From assembly GCA_038873195.1 (NCBI GenBank), contig JAVZEV010000001.1:86490-150489 (forward strand): a DNA stretch of 64,000 nucleotides. The letters run 5' to 3'. Under the pieces are notes generated by a model that was not told where the DNA came from, made no database searches, and was given only the letters and a program-made list of their open reading frames with translations. How positions within the stretch are numbered: the first letter of the stretch is position 1; each line of letters starts with the position of its first letter. The DNA comes from Candidatus Bathyarchaeia archaeon (lineage in GTDB: Archaea; Thermoproteota; Bathyarchaeia; Bathyarchaeales; Bathycorpusculaceae). A program made the position numbers and the translations under genes. Of this stretch, positions 41,194 to 48,501 are shown one piece after another.

Positions 41194-44100
41194 ATGCCTA
41201 TCCAATTGTCAGATTTGTTGAAACTTCAAGATAAAAGTTTTGGTCAAATTTACGTTTTAAACGATAAAGAAAAGGCAAATTTACAGGTTTTGGCTGAGAA
41301 AGTAAAAAAATATTCGGAATTGTTAAAACCTTTTCTCATTTCTAGCATGCAAGATTTCAAATTGTTGCTCTTTGATGTGGAGACTGATTCGAGTAACAGG
41401 GACGATGTGCGTCTTGTTGGGGTTTTATCTTATCCGAATTTGGAAATTTACCATTATGATCATGCTTTAACCAAAGTTGAGCTTGATAGTTTAGTTGAGG
41501 ATGCTTCAGTCGTTGTTTTTGTGGCTTTCAACTATGGTTTTGATTTGATTCGTGCGTTTTCAAAGGATGCTAGAGATATTTTATTACGTAGGTTTACGCG
41601 GTTCGGAGATCAAAAAGTTAGTTATTATATTTATCGAAAGGAGCGGGTTATTAGCTATGCGCTTGATGTTATGCGTTTGTCATCTAATTTGCTTGATGAG
41701 AAAAAGCGAAGTTTGAAAAGCCAATCTGAAACAAACATGTTTTTTAAGAAGTTAGAAACGGAAGATTTTTTGAATCGCAAATATAATGCGTATGATCTTT
41801 TGTCATGTTTTGAGCTGCTTTCTCGATGTTTGGAAAAGGCGGCAATGTTTTTAGAAGTTTTAGGTTTTGAAAAAGCTAATTTTGTTGATTTTGTTTTGAA
41901 ACAGAATCGTTATGAAGTTATTGAAAGTCATATTTCGCCTATTAAATTGTTTGAAAGTGGCGCTAGGATTGCTAAGATTTTGGTTGCGCCATATACGAAA
42001 TTTCCGAGTTTTCCAGCATTTTATGCGGGTGGGCGTGTTAAAGCGTGGCAAGTTGGCCGTTTTCGAAATTTTGCATTTTATGATGTAAATTCTGAATATC
42101 CGAGTATTATGAGCAAATTTTCACCTAGATCTATGAGGCTTTGTTACGGAGAGGAAGCTAGAAATGTTATCAATCAACTTTTAGAGTTGATTAAAAAGGT
42201 CGGCCCTGTGGAAGCATTTTCGCGGTTATATGTAAATCAAGAAATGCCTGTTTTAGCGCTTTCCTCTTGGGTTCTAGTTCAATTTTTGGAAGATTCAACA
42301 TGGAAAATTGAAGTTTTAAAGGAAAAGCAAAAGAAATCTAGAAAACTTTTGTGTTATACTCTGGTTTATAGAAATCGAAGGGAAGAGCAAACTCGAGCAG
42401 AGGCCCTAGTTAATTTTAAAGCGGGAATGGTTGTTAATTTTCCGCTTTATTTTTTGTTTTTGCAGTCTAAGAATCAACTAAAACGCGTGCAAATTTTAGA
42501 TGCGTGTGGTTTTCTATATACAAAAGATGAGGAATGGTCAAAGAAATGGTCTGAATTTTATGCTATGCGTAGGGCCAATCAGGAATTGGCAACATCTTTG
42601 AAAATTGCTTTGAACGCGGTTACAGGTCTTTTGTGTGATGTGGATCAAGCGTTTTCAAATTTGGCTTTGGCTGCTCATGTGACAGCTTTCGCGAGAACAA
42701 TATCGTGGCTTATAGAATCGCAGTTGAAGGATTCTTTAATTTACCATGATACGGATTCTTATGTGTGTTCTGCAAAGGATGAGGCGCTGTTAAAGAGACT
42801 TCTTAACAAACTTGCGCCTTGGGGTGCTAAAAAAGAGTATGCGGATGCGGTTGAGCTTGTGGTTTTCCGCACTAAGCGTTATGCTGTTAAATTGCCTAGT
42901 GGAGAGTGGATTATTAAAGGTGCTGAAAGATCTGGATTTGGAAGAGAGAAGAACCGCATTCAATCTTTTCTTTTAAATTCGGAGAGGCAACCTATCCATG
43001 ATATAAGGCAGGTGACAAAACAGGAAAACACGCCTAATATTCCTGCTGTGCGGAAATTGTTGAAGAATGCGGAATCAGGCGAATGGTGCTTTTACTTTTC
43101 TTATCCTCTCTCCATTTCTGCACGTATTAAGAAAATAGAACGCGAATGGTATTTGGAAATTAAAGCCTTAGTTGATGATTTAGAATCGGGTGGATGGGGT
43201 GAATCTTTAAGGCTTAACCGTTTTGTAAAGCAGCTTGCTATTTGGTGTGGTTTTAATAAGCAGCCTTCAAAGAAATTATCAACTTCTCAATGGTTTTTAG
43301 AATTTTTTGAGCATTTACGCGCTTATGGATATGAAACTAAGGAAGCAATTTTCAATCTTATAAGAAATAAGAAAGGTTGCGATTTAAGTGTAGTTGAAGC
43401 TCAGATTTTATCATCAATGCATGAAGAGCAAACTAACGCGGAAATGATGCAAACAATTGAAGACTTTGAAGATGTTGTTTATGAAATTACCAAAAGTGGA
43501 AGAGTATATTTTGCATCTAAGCTTAAAGAGCCTTTGGAAGATTTAGCAGGTAAGTTGTGGCCGTTATCGCCTGCTAATCTTAAATTTGAAAAGAGCAGTC
43601 TAGAAAAGGGTATTTCAGCTAAGGTTTTTGCGCCTTTGTTAGGTAAGCCTGACACAACATTTTTAGAGGCTCAGATCAGTCAAGCGGGCCTTTTGCATAT
43701 TCCGCTTGAGATTAATGAGAAAATGAGGTTGTTAGCGCGTGTTATTGGCAAATTAGGCCATAGCGATAATTATGGTGTGAAACTTGCGGTTAATACGCTT
43801 GATGTGAAAAAGAAGGAATTAATTGAACATGAGCCTACGCTTTGGAAGTTACCGCGAAAAGCTAGAAAGCGATCGCCTTTTGCTCAAAGGCGGTTCTATG
43901 TGATTCAAAGGTTTCCGTATAAGGTTAGGTATCACATAAGCTGGGATGCGGTTAGTTGGACGCAAGTTAAACGTAGAAAATTTGTTTTCCGAGAATTGCC
44001 TTTATGGTTGCCCTCAACATTGATTAGAATTATTGAATGTTTCTTTAATGATGTAGCATTGCTTGAAGCGGAATTAAATGAAGCGTTAAAACTTGTTGTT

Positions 44101-44730
44101 GAGGAATCTGATAATATTCTCTTTAAGTGGCTTTACAACCAAAAGATCGAATTGAAAGTTATTCCTTATGCGCGGTATTGCCGTTTTGATGTGGCTTATG
44201 ATATTCCGCCTAGTGAAATTAAACAAAGGATAGAAGAGTTTGAAGAGGTGTGTGAGCAAAACGAATATGATTATAGAAAAGGTTTAGGGTTCATAGGTAT
44301 TAATGGAAGGGTGCTTTCTGATAGTCGATATTTTGTTTCAGGTAATATTGTGCTTTATGATCGCAATAGAAGGTTTAATCTGAAAAGGCATGAGTTTCTA
44401 AGAAGATTTCGGCCTTTTGTTGAAGCATGGCAAAATGAACCTGTGGGTCGTTTAGAAATTCAATGCTTCGCGCACAGAAGCAATAATAGGAAGGCGAATC
44501 CTTTAGCAGCTCTGCTAAACGTGTTAGAACTATACAAGATCCAAGCGCCTAAACTGTTTGAATTCATTAAGAGTTTGCTGTCTGTCATAACTAATATGTT
44601 ACGTGACCCGCACGAAGGGTCGGGTGCGCATGGCGCTAACTCTGAAAATTTGAATGAAAATTGTTTTGTTCTGTTCAAATCTGAAGTGTTTTTCGGTGTT
44701 TTAAGTGGATTAGGGGTGGGGCCGCCTTAA
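41194..44730 (+). CDS. polB: B-family DNA polymerase (protein-primed-like) with 600-residue C-terminal extension
   Basis: 1178 residues from ATG 41194 (GAGGGAT upstream). 3'-5' exonuclease motifs: LLLFDVETD (Exo I, about 58-66), FNYGFDL (Exo II), YNAYD (Exo III). Then FYAGGR (YxGG motif), motif A YDVNSEYPSIM (about 296), motif B KIALNAVTG, motif C IYHDTDSYV (about 517) and TKRYAV (KxY). YDVNS and YxGG resemble protein-primed polymerases (phi29, archaeal spindle viruses). The typical enzyme would end near residue 600; the rest is extra and contains RFDVAYD, VLYDRN and RLEIQ, reminiscent of replication-initiator (Rep) domains. Copies the element, perhaps also starts replication. Codon use is more T-rich than in rpoB. 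Confidence 0.85.
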   Translation: MPIQLSDLLKLQDKSFGQIYVLNDKEKANLQVLAEKVKKYSELLKPFLISSMQDFKLLLFDVETDSSNRDDVRLVGVLSYPNLEIYHYDHALTKVELDSLVEDASVVVFVAFNYGFDLIRAFSKDARDILLRRFTRFGDQKVSYYIYRKERVISYALDVMRLSSNLLDEKKRSLKSQSETNMFFKKLETEDFLNRKYNAYDLLSCFELLSRCLEKAAMFLEVLGFEKANFVDFVLKQNRYEVIESHISPIKLFESGARIAKILVAPYTKFPSFPAFYAGGRVKAWQVGRFRNFAFYDVNSEYPSIMSKFSPRSMRLCYGEEARNVINQLLELIKKVGPVEAFSRLYVNQEMPVLALSSWVLVQFLEDSTWKIEVLKEKQKKSRKLLCYTLVYRNRREEQTRAEALVNFKAGMVVNFPLYFLFLQSKNQLKRVQILDACGFLYTKDEEWSKKWSEFYAMRRANQELATSLKIALNAVTGLLCDVDQAFSNLALAAHVTAFARTISWLIESQLKDSLIYHDTDSYVCSAKDEALLKRLLNKLAPWGAKKEYADAVELVVFRTKRYAVKLPSGEWIIKGAERSGFGREKNRIQSFLLNSERQPIHDIRQVTKQENTPNIPAVRKLLKNAESGEWCFYFSYPLSISARIKKIEREWYLEIKALVDDLESGGWGESLRLNRFVKQLAIWCGFNKQPSKKLSTSQWFLEFFEHLRAYGYETKEAIFNLIRNKKGCDLSVVEAQILSSMHEEQTNAEMMQTIEDFEDVVYEITKSGRVYFASKLKEPLEDLAGKLWPLSPANLKFEKSSLEKGISAKVFAPLLGKPDTTFLEAQISQAGLLHIPLEINEKMRLLARVIGKLGHSDNYGVKLAVNTLDVKKKELIEHEPTLWKLPRKARKRSPFAQRRFYVIQRFPYKVRYHISWDAVSWTQVKRRKFVFRELPLWLPSTLIRIIECFFNDVALLEAELNEALKLVVEESDNILFKWLYNQKIELKVIPYARYCRFDVAYDIPPSEIKQRIEEFEEVCEQNEYDYRKGLGFIGINGRVLSDSRYFVSGNIVLYDRNRRFNLKRHEFLRRFRPFVEAWQNEPVGRLEIQCFAHRSNNRKANPLAALLNVLELYKIQAPKLFEFIKSLLSVITNMLRDPHEGSGAHGANSENLNENCFVLFKSEVFFGVLSGLGVGPP

Positions 44731-46046
44731 TGGTTTTGTGTTGTCCTGAATGTGGTTCTAAGGAGTTTTGGAAGGATGGTTTTAGATATGATGGTGATGG
44801 TTTTGGAATTCAACGTTATTTATGTAAGTTATGTGGATATCGCTTCTCTGAGTCTAAGATAAAGTTCAACATCAGAGGAAAGATTTGTAAAACTTTTAAT
44901 TCTACTTCTAATTTGCTGAAGGGAACTATCGTTAATAAGGACTTTTCCATCCAGAAAAGCTTTAATGATTTGTCTTTCGCGGTTAGTGAAGATGTAGCTT
45001 CGCATAAACTTACTGTATTAGGAAAACAGTTAAATAATTTTTCTTCCTATAACAGTAAACGCCGAGTATGCGTCTCGGAAGTCGAGGCGAAAAACTTGGC
45101 CAAAGTGGAAACCCAAACTGAAAGGCCGAGTGTGGGCGGCACAGAGCAGCTTAAAGACGCTAAAGGCAAAATAGTTGAATACTGTTTCTACATGCAAAAG
45201 AAAGGCTATGCAGAGGCTACCATCCGACTTCACAGAACCGCATTAAAAACTTTAGTTCAGAGAGGTGCTGATTTGTTTGATTCAGAAAATGTTAAAGAAG
45301 TCATTGCAAAACAAAAGTGGGGTGAAAATAGAAAGCGTAATGTTATAGGCGCTTATGACCGCTTCCTTAAATTTGCTGGTTTAACATGGGATAAGCCATT
45401 CTGCAAAGCGCGAACCCAAAAGATACCTTTCATACCAACTGAAAGAGAACTTGATGATTTAATATCTGGAACAGGTAAAAAACTCAGCACGTTTTTACAA
45501 TTGCTTAAAGAAACCGCAATGAGATGTGGAGAAGCGAAAAGACTTCAATGGATAGACGTAGATTTTGAAAAGAACATAGTAAGGCTTAACGATCCTGAGA
45601 AAGGTTCTAACCCGAGAATGTGGAAGGTGAGCCAAAAGTTGATTGCTATGCTTAACGCTTTGCCGAGAGAAAGTGTAAGAGTATTTGGAGACGGCCCAAT
45701 AAATTCAATGAAGACAACATTTATAAAAGCACGAAGGCGTTTAGCTGCTAAACTGCAAAACCCAAGACTGCTAAGCATAAGCTTTCACACCTTTAGACAT
45801 TGGAAGGCTACAATGCTCTATCATCAAACAAAAGATCCATATTACGTTAAGCAGTTCTTAGGCCATAAAGAGTTAAGAAACACGGAAATCTACATTAACA
45901 TTGAGAGAACCATGTTTGAGCAAGGAAGTGATGAGTTCACGGTTAAAGTAGCTGAAACGCCTGAGGAAGTTAAAGCTTTATTGGAAGTCGGATTTGAGTA
46001 TGTATGCCAAAAAGATAACCTAATATTTCTAAGGAAGCGTAAGTGA
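44730..46046 (+). CDS. int: Tyrosine integrase with N-terminal zinc ribbon
   Basis: 438 residues; ATG overlaps the polymerase stop (TAATG). Residues 1-40 form a zinc ribbon (CPECGSKEFWKDG...CKLCGYRFS). After a linker comes a SAM-like core-binding domain (about 142-225) and a catalytic domain with Arg265 (ETAMRCGEAKRL), Lys291, HTFRH (His353, Arg356), GHK (His379) and Tyr388 (TEIYINIE). This is the archaeal XerA/integrase type. It lies 32 bases from the tRNA-His at attR, as expected for the integrase that acts on this site. The zinc ribbon is an unusual addition and may help site choice. Confidence 0.93.
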   Translation: MVLCCPECGSKEFWKDGFRYDGDGFGIQRYLCKLCGYRFSESKIKFNIRGKICKTFNSTSNLLKGTIVNKDFSIQKSFNDLSFAVSEDVASHKLTVLGKQLNNFSSYNSKRRVCVSEVEAKNLAKVETQTERPSVGGTEQLKDAKGKIVEYCFYMQKKGYAEATIRLHRTALKTLVQRGADLFDSENVKEVIAKQKWGENRKRNVIGAYDRFLKFAGLTWDKPFCKARTQKIPFIPTERELDDLISGTGKKLSTFLQLLKETAMRCGEAKRLQWIDVDFEKNIVRLNDPEKGSNPRMWKVSQKLIAMLNALPRESVRVFGDGPINSMKTTFIKARRRLAAKLQNPRLLSISFHTFRHWKATMLYHQTKDPYYVKQFLGHKELRNTEIYINIERTMFEQGSDEFTVKVAETPEEVKALLEVGFEYVCQKDNLIFLRKRK

Positions 46047-46068
46047 TGCAGAAAAGTAACCGAAATCA

Positions 46069-46093
46069 CCGAAATAGTGGCCGGGGTGAGGTA
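46069..46093 (+). repeat. attR: 25-bp repeat covering the 5' end of tRNA-His
   Basis: Same 25 bp as 37815-37839. Ten bases precede the tRNA and fifteen belong to it (positions -1 to 14). Because the tRNA continues intact to the right, the element lies upstream of the functional gene and its last bases form the tRNA 5' flank. Confidence 0.93.
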
Positions 46094-46172
46094 GCCTGGT
46101 AGCCTATAGGCCTGTGGGCTGTATGTTGCAGGCGGAAAGCCTAGCGCCCGGGTTCAAATCCCGGCCCCGGCC
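46079..46172 (+). tRNA. tRNA-His (anticodon GUG) with 20-nt intron
   Basis: G-1 pairs with C73, the identity mark of tRNA-His; acceptor GCCGGGG/CCCCGGC; CCA encoded at 46173-46175. D-stem AGG/CCT, anticodon stem TAGGC/GCCTA, loop CTGTGG+A giving anticodon GTG, T-stem CCGGG/CCCGG with loop TTCAAAT. A 20-base intron (46118-46137) follows position 37. After removal 74 bases remain, the normal length. Its first 15 bases are part of attR, so its 5' flank and promoter region now belong to the integrated element. Confidence 0.93.
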
Positions 46173-46213
46173 CCACACACAAGGTTTTAACTCCGTGTTT
46201 GAGGAAGTGTGAA

Positions 46214-46732
46214 GTGTCATTTCAGGTAGTCGATGGAAAAAGTTATGCGTTTAAAGACGCGGATTTGTGGGCACTTGCTGAGATGGAGACGCATCCAGAC
46301 GTGGTGAAATGGAATATCGGCACCGGCACAGATGATACGAATAAAATGTATAATCTGTTTAAGGAGGCTATCAATAAGCTTCCAAGGGAAAAGGACCAGA
46401 TTTTTCTTGTTGGAAAATTGGACGGAAAAGTTGTGGGTTTTATTGGAATACATTGTGAAACTAAATGCTCAATGCCTGTTGGAAATGTGGGTATAACAAT
46501 CCATCCGAACTATTGGAATATGGGTTTCGGAACGCTGTTGCTGAAAGCTGGAGTGGCAAAAGCTCGAGAGGAAGGACTTATGAAACTTGAGGTGGAAACT
46601 CTTTTCTCAAACAAAGCCATGATAAAGATTGCAGAAAAAGTGGGATTTAAAGTTGAAAGTATATGCAAGAAACTGATTAAGAAAAGCGGAAAACGCGAAG
46701 ATATAGCACTATTAAGCATGTTTCTGAAATAA
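46214..46732 (+). CDS. GNAT-family N-acetyltransferase
   Basis: GTG 46214 is preferred to TTG 46199, as GAGGAAG precedes it. About 172 residues. Acetyl-CoA-binding region VGITIHPNYWNMGFGTLLLKAGVAKAREEG (with the Q/RxxGxG-like turn NMGFGT) and the closing strand LEVETLFSNKAMIKIAEKVGFKVES. It resembles RimJ/RimL-like acetyltransferases that act on protein N-termini or small amines. Substrate not determinable. First chromosomal gene after tRNA-His. Confidence 0.85.
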   Translation: MSFQVVDGKSYAFKDADLWALAEMETHPDVVKWNIGTGTDDTNKMYNLFKEAINKLPREKDQIFLVGKLDGKVVGFIGIHCETKCSMPVGNVGITIHPNYWNMGFGTLLLKAGVAKAREEGLMKLEVETLFSNKAMIKIAEKVGFKVESICKKLIKKSGKREDIALLSMFLK

Positions 46733-46751
46733 ATTATAGAGTGCGTTTCAA

Positions 46752-47249
46752 ATGTTTAAGGATAGTAGAAGTGGAAAAATCGCTTTGGTTGCACACTGCA
46801 TCCTTAATCAAAACTCACGGGTTTTCGGATTAGCTGAAAGATCAAGTGCAATAACAGAAATTGTAAATTTTTTAATACGCAAAGACTTAGGCGTTATTCA
46901 GTTGCCGTGTCCAGAACTAGCCTATGCAGGAATATCCAGGCCGCCACAAACCAAAGAACAATATGATACAGCAGCTTTTCGAAAGCATTGCAGGAAAATC
47001 GCAGAGGGCATCGCAAAGCAAATTCAAGAACATGAAAAGTGCGGGATAAAGTTGAAACTTGTGATAGGCGTTGCTGGGAGTCCAAGCTGTGATATAGCAG
47101 ATAACCAAAACATAGAGAATTCTGGAATTTTCATGGAAGAACTCCACCATGCACTGAGCGAAAGAGGAATTTCGGCGCCTTTCTGCAGAATACGTTATAA
47201 CAGATTACTTGAGGACCTAACTGAATTAGAAAAAATAGTTAGGGACTAA
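46752..47249 (+). CDS. TudS-related (CD3072-like) putative desulfidase
   Basis: 165 residues. KIALVAHCILNQNSRVFGLAE at the N-terminus, VIQLPCPELAYAGISRPP in the middle and VIGVAGSPSCDIADN near the end carry the three Cys expected for a 4Fe-4S cluster in thiouracil desulfidase-like (DUF523-related) proteins. These remove sulfur from thiolated bases; the exact substrate of this branch is unknown. The stop overlaps the convergent UPF0282 gene by 4 bp; it follows the GNAT gene after 19 bases. Confidence 0.75.
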   Translation: MFKDSRSGKIALVAHCILNQNSRVFGLAERSSAITEIVNFLIRKDLGVIQLPCPELAYAGISRPPQTKEQYDTAAFRKHCRKIAEGIAKQIQEHEKCGIKLKLVIGVAGSPSCDIADNQNIENSGIFMEELHHALSERGISAPFCRIRYNRLLEDLTELEKIVRD

Positions 47250-48244
47250 ATTGGAGGCTTAAAGCGTTTCTTCTCCTTATCATTTATGCGCATCCATTTT
47301 TCAAACTCCTTAGAAGGTGGGTTCTCAACAAAAAGCTTCTTTCTAAAAGCCTCTAAGAAAGCATTTTCTTCGCCCAAAAACTCAGCCGCCGTCACAACTT
47401 TACATCCCGCTTTCTTTGCCTCTTCAAAAACATTTCCTGTCTTTTCACGCCAATTTTCATCTCTGAGAATATGATGTTCCAACATGACGCATGGAATAGT
47501 TTTGATTACGCTTTCAAGGTTTCTCAATCCAGTTTCAATCTGGCTTTCTTTAACTTTAAAACCAGCCAAATACAATGGGGGCCCACCAATCATCAACAAC
47601 TGCGGCTTTTCTTTAAAAATTATAGAAAGCGTCTGGTTTGACATTGGACCTTGAACGTCGGGCGCAAACATGAACTTCTCACCGTCGCATTCGATTGTTG
47701 TCATTAGAACCCATCCCAACTCTGAATTTTCCAGTCCATGCGGGACTGGCTCAGAAAATCTGACATTTGTATCATTGAAAGTGAAGGTTTTTCCGTCGGC
47801 AATTTCAAGTTTTTTCGCGTGTTTTCCGCTTGTTTTCTGAAATAGCCATCCTCTGCGTCTCTGGCTGTAGTTGATTTTCTCTTTTGGATTTTTTATCAAA
47901 ACGGTTTTTCCTTCATAGATCTGCCTTGCAGTTTCGGTTGCTTGAGTCCAGTTGCAAAGCCAATCTTCATAGGAAGGGGTGTGATGGTCGAAATGGTAGT
48001 GGCTTAATGTGACAATATCAGATTTCTTTGCGGCCTCAGCAATTTTTCTGCGACAGTGTTCTATGGCTTTGAATTCCAGCGGATGCGGAAGCAAACCGAA
48101 ACGGTATGGACAAAGCGAAACTCCCGCGTCAAAAAGAACCTTAATGTCTGAAGTTTCAACGTAAGTGCACATTGACCTTACGCCAAGACTTTCTGCAGCT
48201 AATGGAACCACGCGAATATGTTCTAGCATTGCATTTTCCGACAT
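47246..48244 (-). CDS. UPF0282 metallo-beta-lactamase-fold hydrolase
   Basis: 332 residues, an archaeal family without known substrate. VVPLAAESLGVRSMCTYVET begins the typical N-terminus; metal site LSHYHFDHHTP (HxHxDH), further ligands in FAPDVQGP and LEHHILRD. Starts at ATG 48244 or at the internal ATG five codons later. Located convergently with the TudS-like gene and divergently from a candidate RNA gene. Confidence 0.85.
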   Translation of the reverse strand: MSENAMLEHIRVVPLAAESLGVRSMCTYVETSDIKVLFDAGVSLCPYRFGLLPHPLEFKAIEHCRRKIAEAAKKSDIVTLSHYHFDHHTPSYEDWLCNWTQATETARQIYEGKTVLIKNPKEKINYSQRRRGWLFQKTSGKHAKKLEIADGKTFTFNDTNVRFSEPVPHGLENSELGWVLMTTIECDGEKFMFAPDVQGPMSNQTLSIIFKEKPQLLMIGGPPLYLAGFKVKESQIETGLRNLESVIKTIPCVMLEHHILRDENWREKTGNVFEEAKKAGCKVVTAAEFLGEENAFLEAFRKKLFVENPPSKEFEKWMRINDKEKKRFKPPI

Positions 48245-48265
48245 GCCCTAAGCTTAATTCCTATA

Positions 48266-48277
48266 TCTTTTTATTTA
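48266..48277 (+). promoter_or_regulatory. TATA-like box before the candidate structured RNA
   Basis: CTTTTTATTTAAG is centred about 25 bases before the predicted RNA start near 48296, the normal archaeal distance. No protein start follows at this spacing. Confidence 0.4.
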
Positions 48278-48295
48278 AGCCCATGGTTTATTTTT

Positions 48296-48375
48296 GCGTG
48301 GTGGGCGATGACGACTCTGGCCCCGCTGATTCCAAAATGATTGGGATCTTGAGTGCGAGAGCCCGCTTTCACACG
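48296..48375 (+). ncRNA. Candidate structured RNA of unknown class
   Basis: The region folds by eye into one long interrupted hairpin: GTGGG 48301-48305 with CCCGC 48362-48366; CTCT 48315-48318 with AGAG 48358-48361; CGC 48324-48326 with GCG 48355-48357; apical ATTCCAA 48329-48335 with TTGGGAT 48341-48347 around loop AATGA. The 3' strand is continuously paired over GCGAGAGCCCGC. It has its own TATA-like box upstream and a T-run (GGTTTTTTC, about 48392) downstream. Contains CGATGACGA, which resembles a kink-turn or C box, but no full C/D or H/ACA set. It could also be a leader control element of the binding-protein gene. Confidence 0.35.
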
Positions 48376-48501
48376 TTCAATTTAATTTGTTGGTTTTTTC
48401 AGACAAAGGCCGCTTAAACTGTCGTAATTATATATTCAGAAGACATGCAAAAAGTATTTAAACAATTTAAACTGCTAATTATATCTGAGAGGAAAGGAGA
48501 A

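Larger units (their letters stand above)
37815..46093 (+). mobile_element. Integrated provirus-like or plasmid-like element at tRNA-His
   Basis: Borders are the 25-bp direct repeats; unit length about 8254 bp. Contents from left: two very small proteins, a minimal tyrosine recombinase, an HTH protein, a spindle-virus-capsid-like membrane protein, a minus-strand unknown, a ribbon-helix-helix protein, an unknown, a B-family DNA polymerase with a long extra C-terminus, and a zinc-ribbon tyrosine integrase next to attR. The element is intact by sight: all main frames are open and both borders are identical. It brings its own polymerase, integrases and a possible coat protein, hence a provirus is likelier than a simple plasmid. 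No terminal inverted repeats are seen. Confidence 0.88.

Noticed and set aside
37815..46093. Casposon or Tn-like self-synthesising transposon
   Set aside because: No cas1 or transposase and no terminal inverted repeats; borders are tRNA-type direct repeats with tyrosine integrase.
48303..48356. C/D-box guide RNA (GCGATGA as C, GCTGA as D')
   Set aside because: No proper D box and C'-D spacing; only reported as a generic structured RNA candidate.
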